NCBI RefSeq assembly: GCF_900103195.1
Contig: NZ_FMWU01000003.1
Span: forward strand, 1 to 64,000
Length of the DNA: 64,000 nt
Source of the DNA: Methylobacterium sp. UNC378MF
GTDB taxonomy: Bacteria > Pseudomonadota > Alphaproteobacteria > Rhizobiales > Beijerinckiaceae
Direction of reading: 5' to 3'
A program made the translations under genes and the position numbers. Shown here piece by piece: positions 31,624 to 41,065 of the stretch. The notes beneath the pieces were generated by a model. That model was not told the origin of the DNA. It was given only the letters and a program-made list of their open reading frames with translations, and did no database searches. Each line of letters starts with the position of its first letter. The stretch's first letter is position 1.

Positions 31624-34389
31624 GTGAGCGACAGCCTGGCTTTCTTAGCGGGTGGCGGCGAGGCCGCCCGCATGATCCGCGAGCGCGATTGGTCGAACCA
31701 CCGGCTCGGGCCACCCCATACTTGGCCGGCAGAGCTTCGCACAGCACTCAGCCTGGTGCTGAACTCGCCGGAATCCATGCTCTTGGCCTGGGGCCCGGAC
31801 CTCACATTCTTCTTCAACGACACCTATGCGCCCCTGCTCGGGCCACGGCGGCCCTGGGCCATGGGCGAGCGCTTCGACGTGGTCTGGGCCGACGCGTGGG
31901 ACCAAGCCAAGCCCATCATCGATGACGCCTTCGCGGGCCGAAGCTCGCGCTTCAACGACCTGCCGTGGAAGCTCGACACCGACCGCGGTCCGGCCGAGAC
32001 CTGGTTCTCGTTCTCCTACTCGCGCGTGCTCGACGGCGAGGGTCGAATCGCGGGCCTCTTCGTCTTCACCAACGAGACCACCGCGCGGGTCCTAGCCGAC
32101 CGGGCCCTCCGCGAGAGCGAAGAGCACTTCCGCCAGACGGTCGAGCTGAACCCGCAGGTGCCTTGGACCTGTGACCCGCAAGGCAACATCACCTCTCACT
32201 CGCACCGCTGGCTCGAGCTTACTGGCCAGGCACCGGGCGAGCCGGACGGCACCGGCTGGACCAAGGCGCTCCACCCCGAAGACCTGGGGCCGACGGCGGC
32301 CGTGTTCGCGGAACGCCTGGCGTCGGGCGAGCCCGTGGATGTCGATTACCGCATCCGCATCGCCGCCACCGGCGAGTACCGCTGGCAGCGTGCCCGCGCC
32401 TACCCGCGCCGTGACGAGGCCGGCACGGTCATCCGTTGGTACGGCGTCGTCGAGGACGTGCACGACCGCAGGCTTGCCGAGGCGGCCCTGCGCGCGAGCG
32501 AGGCCGAGATGCGCCTCGTCGCCGACGCGTTGCCCCTGCTGGTCTCCTTCGTCGATCGCTCCCTGACCTACCGCTTCGCGAACCATGCCTACCGCGACTG
32601 GTTCGACCGCGCGCCTGAGGAAGTGGTCGGCCGAACCATCCCCGATCTGGTCGATGAGGCGGGCTTCCGGGCTCGCTTGCCCCACATCGAGCGGGCGCTC
32701 GCCGGTTCGCCGGTTCGCCTGGACCTAGCTTGGCCGTGGCCGGACGGAAGGCGCCGCATCGCCGACATCCGCTACGAGCCGCGCCGCGACGCCAGGGGCG
32801 CGGTCGACGGCTTCTACGTGTTCGTCCAGGACGTCACCGCCCAGCGCGACGCCGAGGCGGGGCTGGCCGCCGAGCGAGACCGCCTCTGGGATCTCAGCGA
32901 GGACCTACTCGTCAACGCCGACTACGAGGGTCGGCTCCTTCGGGTGAGTCCGTCATGGACCGTTCTGCTCGGCCATGACGAGGAGACGCTGCTGACCCGG
33001 CCATATGCCGAGATCGTCCACCCCGACGACTTTCCCGTCGTGATGGAGGCGCTGCTCGACATGCGGACGACGGGCCGGCCAGTCCGGTTCGAGGACCGGG
33101 TGAAGGCCGCCGACGGGACTTGGCGCTGGATCGCCTGGAAGCTGGCGCCGGAGCCTGGCGGCGAGCGGCTGACGGGCATCGGTCGCGATGTCACCGCCGA
33201 GAAGGAGGCTGCGGAGGAGCGCGCCCGCCTCGAAGAACAGCTGCGGCAGGCGCAGAAGATGGAGGCGGTCGGCCAGCTGACCGGCGGCCTGGCACATGAC
33301 TTCAACAACCTGCTCGCCGGCATCTCCGGCTCGTTGGAGCTGATGCAGACCCGGATGAGCCAGGGCCGCCTGACCGACCTTGACCGCTACATGACGGCGG
33401 CGCAGGGTGCCTCGAAGCGCGCCGCCGCGCTCACCCACCGCCTGCTCGCCTTCTCGCGGCGCCAGACCCTCGACCCGAAGCCCACCGACGTGAACGCCCT
33501 CGTCCAGGGCATGGAGGAGCTGATCCAGCGCACGGTCGGTCCTGCCATCGAGGTCGAGGTGGTCGGCGCCTCCGGCCTGTGGCCGGCGCTGGTCGACCCG
33601 CACCAGCTTGAGAACGCGCTGCTGAACCTCTGCATCAACGCACGCGACGCGATGCCGGAGCTTGGCCGTATCACCGTCGAGACGGCCAACAGGTGGCTCG
33701 ACACCTACGCGGCCAGGAAGCACGATATCCCGGCGGGACAGTACCTGTCGCTCTGCGTGACCGACACAGGGACCGGTATGACTCCGGACGTCATCGCCAA
33801 GGCGTTCGACCCGTTCTTCACGACCAAGCCCATCGGGCAGGGCACCGGCCTCGGGCTGAGCATGATCTACGGCTTTGCCAAGCAGTCGGGCGGGCAGGTG
33901 CGCATCTATTCCGAAATCGGCGAGGGCACGACCGTCTGCATCTACCTGCCGCGCCACCGCGGTGCATTGGACGAAGACGACTCGCTGGCGGGTTTTGGGG
34001 AGGTGCAGCGTGCCGAGCAGGGCGAGACGGTCCTGGTGGTCGACGACGAGCCGACCGTGCGCATGCTGGTGACCGAGGTGCTGGAGGATCTGGGCTACAC
34101 GGCCATCGAAGCGGCCGACAGCGCCTCGGGGCTGAAGGTGCTGCAATCGGACGTGCGTATCGACCTGCTGATCACCGACGTGGGGTTGCCCGGTGGCATG
34201 AACGGGCGGCAGATGGCCGATGCCGGCCGCGAGCGCCGTCCCGACCTGAAGGTGCTTTTCATCACCGGCTACGCCGAGAACGCGATGGTCGGCAACGGCC
34301 ACCTGGAGCCCGGCATGGCCGTGCTGACCAAGCCCTTCGCGGTCGAGACACTGGGCGTGCGCATCCGCGAGATGATCGCGCATGGCTGA
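31624..34389 (+). CDS. Multi-PAS hybrid histidine kinase
   Basis: The 921-residue soluble protein has four PAS-type units. The first is the RERDW...LGPP.TWP front (about 1-160). Others start at ESEEHFRQTVELN (about 165), ASEAEMRLVADALP (about 290) and AERDRLWDLSEDLLVNADYE (about 420). HisKA has His558 in TGGLAHDFNN. HATPase has NLCINARDAM, DTGTGMTP and [10 protein letters not shown]. The C-terminal receiver has Asp852 in LITDVGLPGG. The start is GTG at 31624. It lies directly after the ParD-like gene and its end overlaps the next kinase by eight bases, so all three probably form one operon. Confidence 0.94.
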   Translation: MSDSLAFLAGGGEAARMIRERDWSNHRLGPPHTWPAELRTALSLVLNSPESMLLAWGPDLTFFFNDTYAPLLGPRRPWAMGERFDVVWADAWDQAKPIIDDAFAGRSSRFNDLPWKLDTDRGPAETWFSFSYSRVLDGEGRIAGLFVFTNETTARVLADRALRESEEHFRQTVELNPQVPWTCDPQGNITSHSHRWLELTGQAPGEPDGTGWTKALHPEDLGPTAAVFAERLASGEPVDVDYRIRIAATGEYRWQRARAYPRRDEAGTVIRWYGVVEDVHDRRLAEAALRASEAEMRLVADALPLLVSFVDRSLTYRFANHAYRDWFDRAPEEVVGRTIPDLVDEAGFRARLPHIERALAGSPVRLDLAWPWPDGRRRIADIRYEPRRDARGAVDGFYVFVQDVTAQRDAEAGLAAERDRLWDLSEDLLVNADYEGRLLRVSPSWTVLLGHDEETLLTRPYAEIVHPDDFPVVMEALLDMRTTGRPVRFEDRVKAADGTWRWIAWKLAPEPGGERLTGIGRDVTAEKEAAEERARLEEQLRQAQKMEAVGQLTGGLAHDFNNLLAGISGSLELMQTRMSQGRLTDLDRYMTAAQGASKRAAALTHRLLAFSRRQTLDPKPTDVNALVQGMEELIQRTVGPAIEVEVVGASGLWPALVDPHQLENALLNLCINARDAMPELGRITVETANRWLDTYAARKHDIPAGQYLSLCVTDTGTGMTPDVIAKAFDPFFTTKPIGQGTGLGLSMIYGFAKQSGGQVRIYSEIGEGTTVCIYLPRHRGALDEDDSLAGFGEVQRAEQGETVLVVDDEPTVRMLVTEVLEDLGYTAIEAADSASGLKVLQSDVRIDLLITDVGLPGGMNGRQMADAGRERRPDLKVLFITGYAENAMVGNGHLEPGMAVLTKPFAVETLGVRIREMIAHG

Positions 34390-36538
34390 CGCCGAACGGC
34401 CAAGCCTGCCCGAGGCGGCGCCCTCCCGGTCGATGAGGGCCGCGGCGCGGGCCCGGCGGATCGCGCGGGCCTGCGGCATCATCGGCGCGGGCGTGTCCCT
34501 GATCGTCCTCGCCGGCTGGTGGCTCGACGTGCCAGCGATGCGTCGCCTTATCCCCGGTCAGCCGCCGATGGTCGTGCTCACCGCGCTCGGCACCCTCCTG
34601 CTCGGGGGAGCCTTGCTGTTCGCGGCCCGGCGCGACGGCGCGCGGGCGAGCCGTCGCGCCGGTCGGGGCCTTGCCGGCGCGGCCGCGGCCGTCGCGCTCG
34701 GCGGGGGCCTGCAATACGCCCTGCAGGGAAGCTTCCGCCCAGACGACTTGGTCCAGCGGCTTGTGTTCGCGCCGCTGGCACCCGGCAGCGGCATGGCCCT
34801 GGCGACCGCCGTCGGCCTCGTCGGCGCTGCCTCGGGCCTCATCCTCCAAGATGCCCGGAGCCGTCGCCTCCGTCGCATCGGCACCGCCGCGGCCATGCTC
34901 GCCTTCGTCGTCGCGGCGGTTGGCGGCCTCGGCTACGCATACGGCCTCGGCGCCTTCCACCAGAGTGGCCCGTTCTCCCGCATGGCGCTTCTCACCGCGC
35001 TGACACTCGGCACGCTGTCACTCGGGGTGCTCCTCAGCCGCCCCAACCGGCCGTGGGTGGCGACCGCGCTCGGCGGGGGCGAGGCCGGGCCCATGACCCG
35101 CCACCTGCTGCCGGCGACCGTGGTCGCGCCGCTGGTGCTCGGCCTGCTGCAACTCCATGCCGTCCGTGCAGGCCTGCTGGAGGCCGAGACCGGGACGGCC
35201 CTCCTCGTCATCGTCCTGGCGCTCTGGCTTGCAGCCCTGACCACCCGGCTGGCCCGGAATGTCGAGCGACGCGCCGTGGCCGACCGGCATCTCCGCGACG
35301 CCCTGCAGGGCATGAAAGAGACCCTTGAGCGTCGGGTCGAGGAGAGGACCCGCGAACTCGCCGAGGCGCAGGACGCGCTGGTTCAGGCCCAGAAGATGGA
35401 GGCCATCGGGCAACTGACGGGAGGCGTGGCGCACGATTTCAACAACCTGCTCACCATCATCCGTTCGTCCATCGACTTCCTGCGCCGGCCCGAGCTCTCG
35501 GCAGAGCGCCGCGCCCGCTACATGGATGCGGTCTCCGACACGGTGGAGCGGGCGGCGAAGCTGACCGCGCAGCTTCTCGCCTTCGCCCGGCGCCAGGCGC
35601 TCAGGCCGGAGGTGTTCGACGCCGGCGAGCGCCTCGCGGCCGTGGCCGCCATGCTCGATTCCCTCACGGGCGCGCGCATCCGCATCGTGACGGAGAAGCC
35701 CGAAACCCCCTGCTTCGTGCGGGCCGACGCCAGCCAATTCGAGACCGCGCTGGTGAACCTCGCGGTGAATGCGCGCGACGCCATGGGGGGCGAGGGCACG
35801 CTGACCATCGCGTTGACTTGCAACCGCCAGAAGCCGACGATCCGCGGCCACGCCGCCTCGGCGAACCGTTTCGTGGTGGTGGCAGTCACGGACACGGGTT
35901 CCGGCATCGCGCCGGACCAGCTCGGGCGGATCTTCGAGCCGTTCTTCACCACCAAGGAGGTGGGCAAGGGCACCGGGTTGGGGCTCAGCCAGGTCCTCGG
36001 CTTCGCCAAGCAGTCCGGCGGCGACGTCGACGTGGCGAGTGTCCTCGGGCGCGGTACCAGCTTCACGCTCTACCTGCCCCAGGCGGACGCGGACGAGGGC
36101 GCGGCGAGGGACGCAGTCGAGCCGGAGGGCGTGCCGGTCGAGGATGCCGACGAGTGCATCCTGGTGGTGGAGGACAACGTCGAGATCGGTCGCTTCTGCA
36201 CGCAGATCCTGCACGATCTCGGCTACGGCACCGTCCTGACCCAGACCGCGGAGGCAGCGCTCGCCGAGATCGAGGCGGTGCCCTTCCGCTTCGACGCGGT
36301 CTTCTCGGACGTGGTGATGCCCGGCATGGGCGGAATTGAGCTCGCAAAGACGCTGCGGGAGCTGCATCCTGAGATGCCGGTGATCCTGACATCCGGCTAC
36401 AGCCACGTGCTGGCGCAGGACGAAGTCCACGGGTTCGAGCTCGTGCGCAAGCCCTACTCAGCCGAGCAGGTCGGCAAGGTCCTGCGGACTGCCATCACGC
36501 GCATGCCGAAGGTTCGAGCAGCCCCCTCGGAGGCGTAG
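34382..36538 (+). CDS. Membrane hybrid histidine kinase with eight-helix input
   Basis: This 718-residue protein has about eight hydrophobic segments in residues 25-290 (for example ACGIIGAGVSLIVLAGWWLD and GSGMALATAVGLVGAASGL), an integral-membrane sensory module of unknown type. A coiled coil follows (ERRVEERTRELAEAQDALVQ). HisKA has His351 in TGGVAHDFNN. HATPase has [20 protein letters not shown] and [10 protein letters not shown]. The receiver has Asp643 in FSDVVMPGMGG. Its transmitter and receiver closely parallel those of the kinase at 45678, with a different input. It starts inside the end of the preceding kinase gene, indicating translational coupling. Confidence 0.93.
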   Translation: MADAERPSLPEAAPSRSMRAAARARRIARACGIIGAGVSLIVLAGWWLDVPAMRRLIPGQPPMVVLTALGTLLLGGALLFAARRDGARASRRAGRGLAGAAAAVALGGGLQYALQGSFRPDDLVQRLVFAPLAPGSGMALATAVGLVGAASGLILQDARSRRLRRIGTAAAMLAFVVAAVGGLGYAYGLGAFHQSGPFSRMALLTALTLGTLSLGVLLSRPNRPWVATALGGGEAGPMTRHLLPATVVAPLVLGLLQLHAVRAGLLEAETGTALLVIVLALWLAALTTRLARNVERRAVADRHLRDALQGMKETLERRVEERTRELAEAQDALVQAQKMEAIGQLTGGVAHDFNNLLTIIRSSIDFLRRPELSAERRARYMDAVSDTVERAAKLTAQLLAFARRQALRPEVFDAGERLAAVAAMLDSLTGARIRIVTEKPETPCFVRADASQFETALVNLAVNARDAMGGEGTLTIALTCNRQKPTIRGHAASANRFVVVAVTDTGSGIAPDQLGRIFEPFFTTKEVGKGTGLGLSQVLGFAKQSGGDVDVASVLGRGTSFTLYLPQADADEGAARDAVEPEGVPVEDADECILVVEDNVEIGRFCTQILHDLGYGTVLTQTAEAALAEIEAVPFRFDAVFSDVVMPGMGGIELAKTLRELHPEMPVILTSGYSHVLAQDEVHGFELVRKPYSAEQVGKVLRTAITRMPKVRAAPSEA

Positions 36539-36568
36539 GCCCCGAAAGTCGGCACAGGGGCGCCGCCG

Positions 36569-37576
36569 TCAGCTGCGCGGTGGTCTGATCCCGAGGGCCC
36601 GAATGATGCCGTAGGTCGCCACCGCCGAGGCAAGGGACAAGCCGCCGACAGACAGGAAGCCGTGCGGATCCTCGGCAAACGGCAGACCCTTCACGTTCAT
36701 GCCGAACAGCCCAGTGAGGAAGGTCGGAGGCAGGAACAGGGCCGAGAGGACCGACAGCACGTAGAGTTGGCGGTTGCTCTCCTCGGCCACGCGGGCGGCC
36801 ACCTCCTCCTGCAGCAGCCGGGCACGCTCGGCGAGCGCGGTCACGTCCCGATCGAGGGCATCCAGCCGCTGTGCCAGCCGCGCCGCCACCGCGACCGCCG
36901 GCCCGTGCAAATCCCGGGCGGCGTCGTCCTCTTCCAGCCGGTGGAAGACTGCGGCAAGCCCGAGCAGTTGCCTGTGCAGGCGCACGGTGCTCCGGCGGAT
37001 CGGGCCCAAGCGCCTGCGGTCGTCGCGCACGCGCCCGTCGAGCACACGGTCCTCGATTCCGTCGACCTCGTCCGAGAGCCGCTGGCCCGTCGCCGCCATG
37101 GAAGCGACCACGTAGCTGACCATCGTCTCCAGGAGCAGCACGGGCGAAGGAATCGGATGCCCCTCCTCGGCGGTGGCGCGGGTGGCATCCGGGCTCTCCG
37201 CCGGGCCCCAGCGTCCGCTCACCAGCGAGCGCGGCCCCATCACGAAGTGCAGGCGACCCGAGGCGTCCGGCTTGGCTCCCGGCCGGGCCAGGTCGGCAAC
37301 CACACCGCCGACGTGGCCGTCCGCGACGGTGACGCGCTGGTGCTCGTCAGGACGGAAGACAGCCTCGGCAAGGCGCTGCGGCCCGACATGCCCGGCGTCG
37401 ATCAGCGGCTTGAGCTCGGCCACCTTCAGGTCGAAGTGGAGCCAGAGGAAGCCGGCACCGAAGGCACCCAGGTCAGGGAGCGCCTCGTCAGGTTGGAGGC
37501 GGTGGCCGCAGCCCCGCTCGTTGAAGGACATCGCCCAGAGCAGGCCGGGCGGCGAGGCGCCTTGCGAGACGGTCAT
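36569..37576 (-). CDS. CorA/ZntB-like divalent metal transporter
   Basis: The 335-residue protein ends with two membrane helices and the signature GLFGMNVKGLPFAEDPHGF. The GMN motif is at about residues 292-294, and the NVKGLPF extension is typical of ZntB rather than CorA. The large N-terminal cytosolic part contains FLWLHFDLKVAELKPLI, RVTVADGHVGGVVADL and a long helix (LAERARLLQEEVAARVAEES). ZntB-type proteins move Zn2+ across the inner membrane. The frame is open far upstream, but the ATG at 37576 (MTVSQGASPPGLLWAMSFNE) matches the family beginning. It converges on the kinase operon that ends at 36538. Confidence 0.9.
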   Translation of the reverse strand: MTVSQGASPPGLLWAMSFNERGCGHRLQPDEALPDLGAFGAGFLWLHFDLKVAELKPLIDAGHVGPQRLAEAVFRPDEHQRVTVADGHVGGVVADLARPGAKPDASGRLHFVMGPRSLVSGRWGPAESPDATRATAEEGHPIPSPVLLLETMVSYVVASMAATGQRLSDEVDGIEDRVLDGRVRDDRRRLGPIRRSTVRLHRQLLGLAAVFHRLEEDDAARDLHGPAVAVAARLAQRLDALDRDVTALAERARLLQEEVAARVAEESNRQLYVLSVLSALFLPPTFLTGLFGMNVKGLPFAEDPHGFLSVGGLSLASAVATYGIIRALGIRPPRS

Positions 37577-37872
37577 CGCGGGTCGGACGGGCCGGCTCAG
37601 TCGGTCGCGAACCCTACACGCGCGAAGGTGCCGGCGACGGCGAGGCGGCGGGCGATGAGAAGGGCGAGAAGGGTCATCGTGAGCGTCCGCGACTGGGGTC
37701 TCCTCAACGGCGAGCGGCTGCGGTTCGTTGCGGTGGGGGGCGGACGCATCGGCTGTTGACGCGGAGGCGCGGCGAGTGCCGCCATGCGTCGGCGGCCGGA
37801 GGAACGCCCCTAGCCTGCGAGGGTTGTTGCTCCCGGACCCGTCATCGTTGCCGGGTCGCGTAAGGGGACGTG
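37577..37872. other. Intergenic region between divergent genes
   Basis: It contains the promoters of the leftward ZntB-like gene and the rightward decarboxylase. A 26-codon reverse frame at 37597-37677 reads MTLLALLIARRLAVAGTFAR and could be a tiny membrane peptide, but evidence is insufficient. Confidence 0.4.
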
Positions 37873-38772
37873 ATGGCGGCTGATCCGAAGCCACTGAAGC
37901 TGTGGGACCGCGACAAGGGCAAAGTGGTCGAGGAGTTCATGCCCGACCACCAGACAACCTATGAGACGAGGCCGCTGCGCGCCCCAGGGCAGTGGCTGCG
38001 CGCGACACCTCTCTTCGACAAGCTCTACGCGCTCTACCAGGACGCGCCCTGGACGAGACGTAACATCGACCCGTTCGTGCGCGAGTACCACATCGACATG
38101 AGCGAATTCGAGGAGCGCCGTTACCGCTGCTACGCCGACTGGTTCGTGCGCGAGTTCAAGCCCGGCAAGCGCCGCTTTCCCGAGGACCCGGGCACGATGG
38201 GGGCGCCGGCCGAGGCGCGCTACTTCGGCTGGGAGCGGTTCGGCCCCGAGCAGCGCTTCCCGGTGAAGGGCCAGTCACTCGCCGCGGCGGACATCCTCGG
38301 CAATGCCGAGCGAGCCAAGCCCTTCCTCGGCGGCCCCGTCCTGCTGATGCGGCTCTCGCCGGTCGACTACCACCACGTTCACTACCCCGACGACGGGCGG
38401 ACGCTGGACCACGAGCGATTGGGGCATAGCATCTGGACGGTGTCGTGGACGGCCGTGCACAACAAGCCGGACATCTATATCCGCAACGAGCGCCAAGTGA
38501 ACATCCTGGAGACCGAGCATTTCGGCCGGCTCGGCTTCGTCGAGTTCGGCGCACTCACGGTCGGACGCATCGTGCAGCGTCACCCGCTCGACCGGCCGTT
38601 CCGCCGCGGGGAGCAGAAATCGGTGTTCAAGTTCGGCGGTTCGGCGGTGGCCATCTTCGGTGAGCCCGGCGCGTGGCGGCCAGCGGATGACATCCGGGAG
38701 CACACGCCGCAGGGCATGGAGACCATCGTGCGCCTGGGCGAACCCGTCGCCATAAGCCTCAGAAGTGCGTAG
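37873..38772 (+). CDS. psd: Phosphatidylserine decarboxylase, type II-like
   Basis: The 299-residue protein has MRLSPVDYHHVHYP (the D-Y-H-R-x-H segment of the catalytic domain) and, near the C-terminus, FKFGGSAVAIFGEP. The Ser257 there is the self-cleavage site that becomes the pyruvoyl group; the GGS context is that of type II or fungal-like enzymes rather than the bacterial LGST. These enzymes convert phosphatidylserine to phosphatidylethanolamine. Relatives with the same fold decarboxylate other substrates, so specificity is uncertain. There is no clear membrane anchor. GGGG lies just upstream of GTGATG; either codon may start. It is preceded divergently by the ZntB-like gene. Confidence 0.85.
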   Translation: MAADPKPLKLWDRDKGKVVEEFMPDHQTTYETRPLRAPGQWLRATPLFDKLYALYQDAPWTRRNIDPFVREYHIDMSEFEERRYRCYADWFVREFKPGKRRFPEDPGTMGAPAEARYFGWERFGPEQRFPVKGQSLAAADILGNAERAKPFLGGPVLLMRLSPVDYHHVHYPDDGRTLDHERLGHSIWTVSWTAVHNKPDIYIRNERQVNILETEHFGRLGFVEFGALTVGRIVQRHPLDRPFRRGEQKSVFKFGGSAVAIFGEPGAWRPADDIREHTPQGMETIVRLGEPVAISLRSA

Positions 38773-38853
38773 TACGCGCCCCGGGTTTGTCTTCGGAACC
38801 CGACGTGGCGGTGGTCGATTGCTGCATCCCGGCACCGTTGGACCTCGTTGCGT

Positions 38854-39777
38854 ATGTCCCTGTCGAAGAAAGTGAAGGTTGGCCTCGACGAGACCCGCAT
38901 CCTCATCCTCGGGTCGCAGATCCTGCTGGGCTTCCAGTTCCAAGGCGCCTTCCGCCCAACCTTCGAGCGCCTGCCGTTCCATGACCGCGTGGTCTGGGTC
39001 GCGGCGCTTGCCCTCATCACCCTGACCATCGCGCTGCTCATCACCCCCTCGATCCAGCACAGGATGGTGGAGGGCGGGCGGGACACCAAGCGCCTCCTCG
39101 GCGTGATTGGGCGCTATGCCGGCCTCGCGCTCGCACCCTTCGCGCTTGCGTTCGGGGCCGACCTGTTCCTCGCCGCGGAGCCGGTTCTGGGGCTCGGCCC
39201 CGGCGCCGCCGTCGGCCTCGTGGTCTGCGGGCTCGCTCTCCTCTTCTGGTACGGGCTGGAAGCGCTCAAGGCGCGGACTATCGGAGACAAGGAGCGCAAC
39301 ATGACGCGCCAGGAGCCCGAGCACGAGCACACCACGCTGGAGACCAAAATCGAGCAGATGCTGACCGAGGCGCGCGTGGTGCTCCCCGGCGCCCAGGCGC
39401 TCCTCGGCTTCCAGCTGGTGATCACCTTCTCCGAGGCGTTCGAGAAGCTGGCCTTCGCCGCGAAGCTTGTGCACTTGGCGGCGCTCGGCTTCCTGGTCCT
39501 GACGGTGGTCTGGCTGATGGCCCCGGCGGCCTTCCACCGCATCGTCTATGCGGGCGAGGACACGCCGGAGTTTCACGCTCTGGGCAGCCGTTTCCTGCTC
39601 GCGTCCAGCGCCACCCTGGCGCTCGGCATCTCGGCTGACCTCGGGGTGGTGGTTGCGAAGGTCGTCGCGTCGGACACGACCGGAATCGTCGCGGCCGTCG
39701 CGTCACTCGCGCTGCTCGTCGGCCTCTGGCACGTGCACCCGGCCCTGCTGCAACGGAGGCGCGGCGTCACCGATTGA
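38854..39777 (+). CDS. DUF6328-type membrane protein with two fused repeats
   Basis: The protein contains two homologous halves. The first starts VKVGLDETRILILGSQILLG and has FQGAFRPTFERLPFHDRVVW. The second, after a charged linker at about residue 150, starts MLTEARVVLPGAQALLGFQL and has ITFSEAFEKLAFAAKLVHL. Each half carries E.R..LPG.Q.LLGFQ, F...F..L and three to four membrane helices, the DUF6328 pattern; family members are usually one unit of about 150 residues. It is an inner-membrane protein of unknown role. The ATG at 38854 follows a TTG two codons earlier. A remnant of a second copy is at 31207-31317. Confidence 0.82.
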   Translation: MSLSKKVKVGLDETRILILGSQILLGFQFQGAFRPTFERLPFHDRVVWVAALALITLTIALLITPSIQHRMVEGGRDTKRLLGVIGRYAGLALAPFALAFGADLFLAAEPVLGLGPGAAVGLVVCGLALLFWYGLEALKARTIGDKERNMTRQEPEHEHTTLETKIEQMLTEARVVLPGAQALLGFQLVITFSEAFEKLAFAAKLVHLAALGFLVLTVVWLMAPAAFHRIVYAGEDTPEFHALGSRFLLASSATLALGISADLGVVVAKVVASDTTGIVAAVASLALLVGLWHVHPALLQRRRGVTD

Positions 39778-39847
39778 GTGGCAGCCACCGCATGCTCGCG
39801 GCCGCTGTGCCCGCGACAGGGCCACCTCCGGCCTGTGCAGAGTGAGC

Positions 39848-39958
39848 TCAAGCACCGCCCATGAGACGTTGAGTGTTGGCCGCGACGAGCTCCCGGTAGC
39901 GCGCGACGACCTGGCCGTGAGAGCCGCCGGTCAGGAGCGTGGTGCCGGCTCCGGCTCC
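39848..39958 (-). pseudogene. C-terminal remnant of a phasin-like gene
   Basis: The frame ends GTTLLTGGSHGQVVARYREL, VAANTQRLMGGA and a stop. This parallels the last 30 residues of the intact phasin-like protein at 5775-6020 (GGSPEAVIARYREHVAANTE...). The upstream frame has no matching N-terminal part, so only the 3' end survives. Confidence 0.5.
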
Positions 39959-40189
39959 CCCGCTCGAGCGGCGTGCCTGCCGGCGTAGCGGCGGCAGTGC
40001 TGCAGGTAGCCGACCTCGTGCCGGCTGGCGAGCTCGACCACAGCCAGGACGGCACCTCCTCGCCGCGCGTCCCAGGTCAGCAGCATTCGAAGCACGTGCC
40101 CCGCGGCAGCACGCTGGATACAGCGCCTTTCCTCGACGAGGATGCGGTGCATCACGGCGATCTGCCCGGCCGGCCCGCCGAAGGAGTGC

Positions 40190-40602
40190 GCCCCGATGCG
40201 CGCCGAGATCTGGACGGCCTCGGCCAGGGTTACGGGCCGCGGCGCTTCGGGGGCGGCGCCGGGGCAGATCGTTCAGTTCGGCCTGACCGGAGGGCTGATC
40301 CCGTGGCCGGCGGCCGTCACAGTCCTGCTGCTGTGCATCCAGCTCAAGCCGTTGGCCTGGGCTTGGCGTTGGTCGTCTGCTTCAGCGTCGAGCTGGCGCT
40401 GACGATGGTCTCGGCCGGCGTTACCGCGGCGCTCAGCGTCAGACATGTCGCCTCGCACTGGTCAAGACTCGGCGGCTTCGGACGGACGGCGCCCTACGGC
40501 TCGGCCGCCCTGGTCGTCCTCTGCACGGGCAGGCTCGGCTGGGAGGGCCTCCACCATCCTGCGGCGACACAGGTGAACAGCGTATCGAGCTTGGCTGGTT
40601 GA
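40190..40602 (+). pseudogene. Broken nickel/cobalt efflux gene (RcnA/NicO type), C-terminal half
   Basis: One frame gives GQIVQFGLTGGLIPWPAAVT then VLLLCIQLK, matching the conserved GQI..FGLTGGLIPCPAA.TVLL segment of RcnA-type permeases, with Cys changed to Trp. After a frame change near 40360 a second frame gives LGLALVVCFSVELALTMVSA then GVTAALSVRH, RTAPYGSAALVVLCTG and W. The N-terminal half is missing. RcnA exports Ni2+ and Co2+ across the inner membrane. The remnant directly precedes the PadR gene. Confidence 0.75.
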
Positions 40603-40729
40603 CCGACATCCCTCCTCGACGGCGGGGTCCCCAGCATCGCCCCTCCAGCGCGCGGCGGAGAGCCTGCATAACCCGGTGCGCACGACCTTTTTCCTGTCAT
40701 TGCGCCGGGTTATCCGCGACCTTGTTCAC

Positions 40730-41065
40730 ATGGAACACCAGGATCTACTGGCTGGCTTCGTCCGGCTGCACATCCTCCACCACGCTGCCGAGGGCGACCT
40801 CTACGGCCAGTGGATGATCGAGGAATTGGGCCGGCACGGCTACAAGCTCAGCGCCGGGACCCTCTACCCGATGCTGCACGCCATGGAACGCCGGGGATAC
40901 CTGACCTCACGGACGGAACGGGCCGGCCGTAGTCAGCGGAGGATCTATCGCGCGACCCCGTTGGGCTGCGATGCCCTCGCCCTGGCGCGTGAGCGCATGC
41001 GCGAGTTGTTCCACGAGGTGCTGCCGCGCGAGGAACCCGACCACGGCAGCATCTCGCATCAATGA
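40730..41065 (+). CDS. PadR-family transcriptional repressor (chromate module)
   Basis: This 111-residue protein has a winged-helix PadR domain. The segments are EHQDLLAGFVRLHILHHAAE, GQWMIEELGRHGYKLSAGTL and YPMLHAMERRGYLTSRTERA, then RRIYRATPLGCDALALARER. The LSAGTLYP.LH recognition helix and the short C-terminal helix mark the small PadR subgroup often found beside chrA. It is a dimeric cytosolic DNA-binding repressor. The ATG at 40730 fits the family start; an ATG at 40676 is in frame upstream. Its 3' end overlaps the convergent rhodanese gene by seven bases. Confidence 0.88.
   Translation: MEHQDLLAGFVRLHILHHAAEGDLYGQWMIEELGRHGYKLSAGTLYPMLHAMERRGYLTSRTERAGRSQRRIYRATPLGCDALALARERMRELFHEVLPREEPDHGSISHQ

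Noticed and set aside
32953..34482. 509-residue reverse open frame opposite the multi-PAS kinase
   Set aside because: Shadow of the kinase; histidine-, arginine- and glutamine-rich translation without motifs.
37597..37677. Reverse 26-codon frame MTLLALLIARRLAVAGTFAR...
   Set aside because: It could be a tiny membrane peptide, but there is no convincing ribosome site or conservation evidence.
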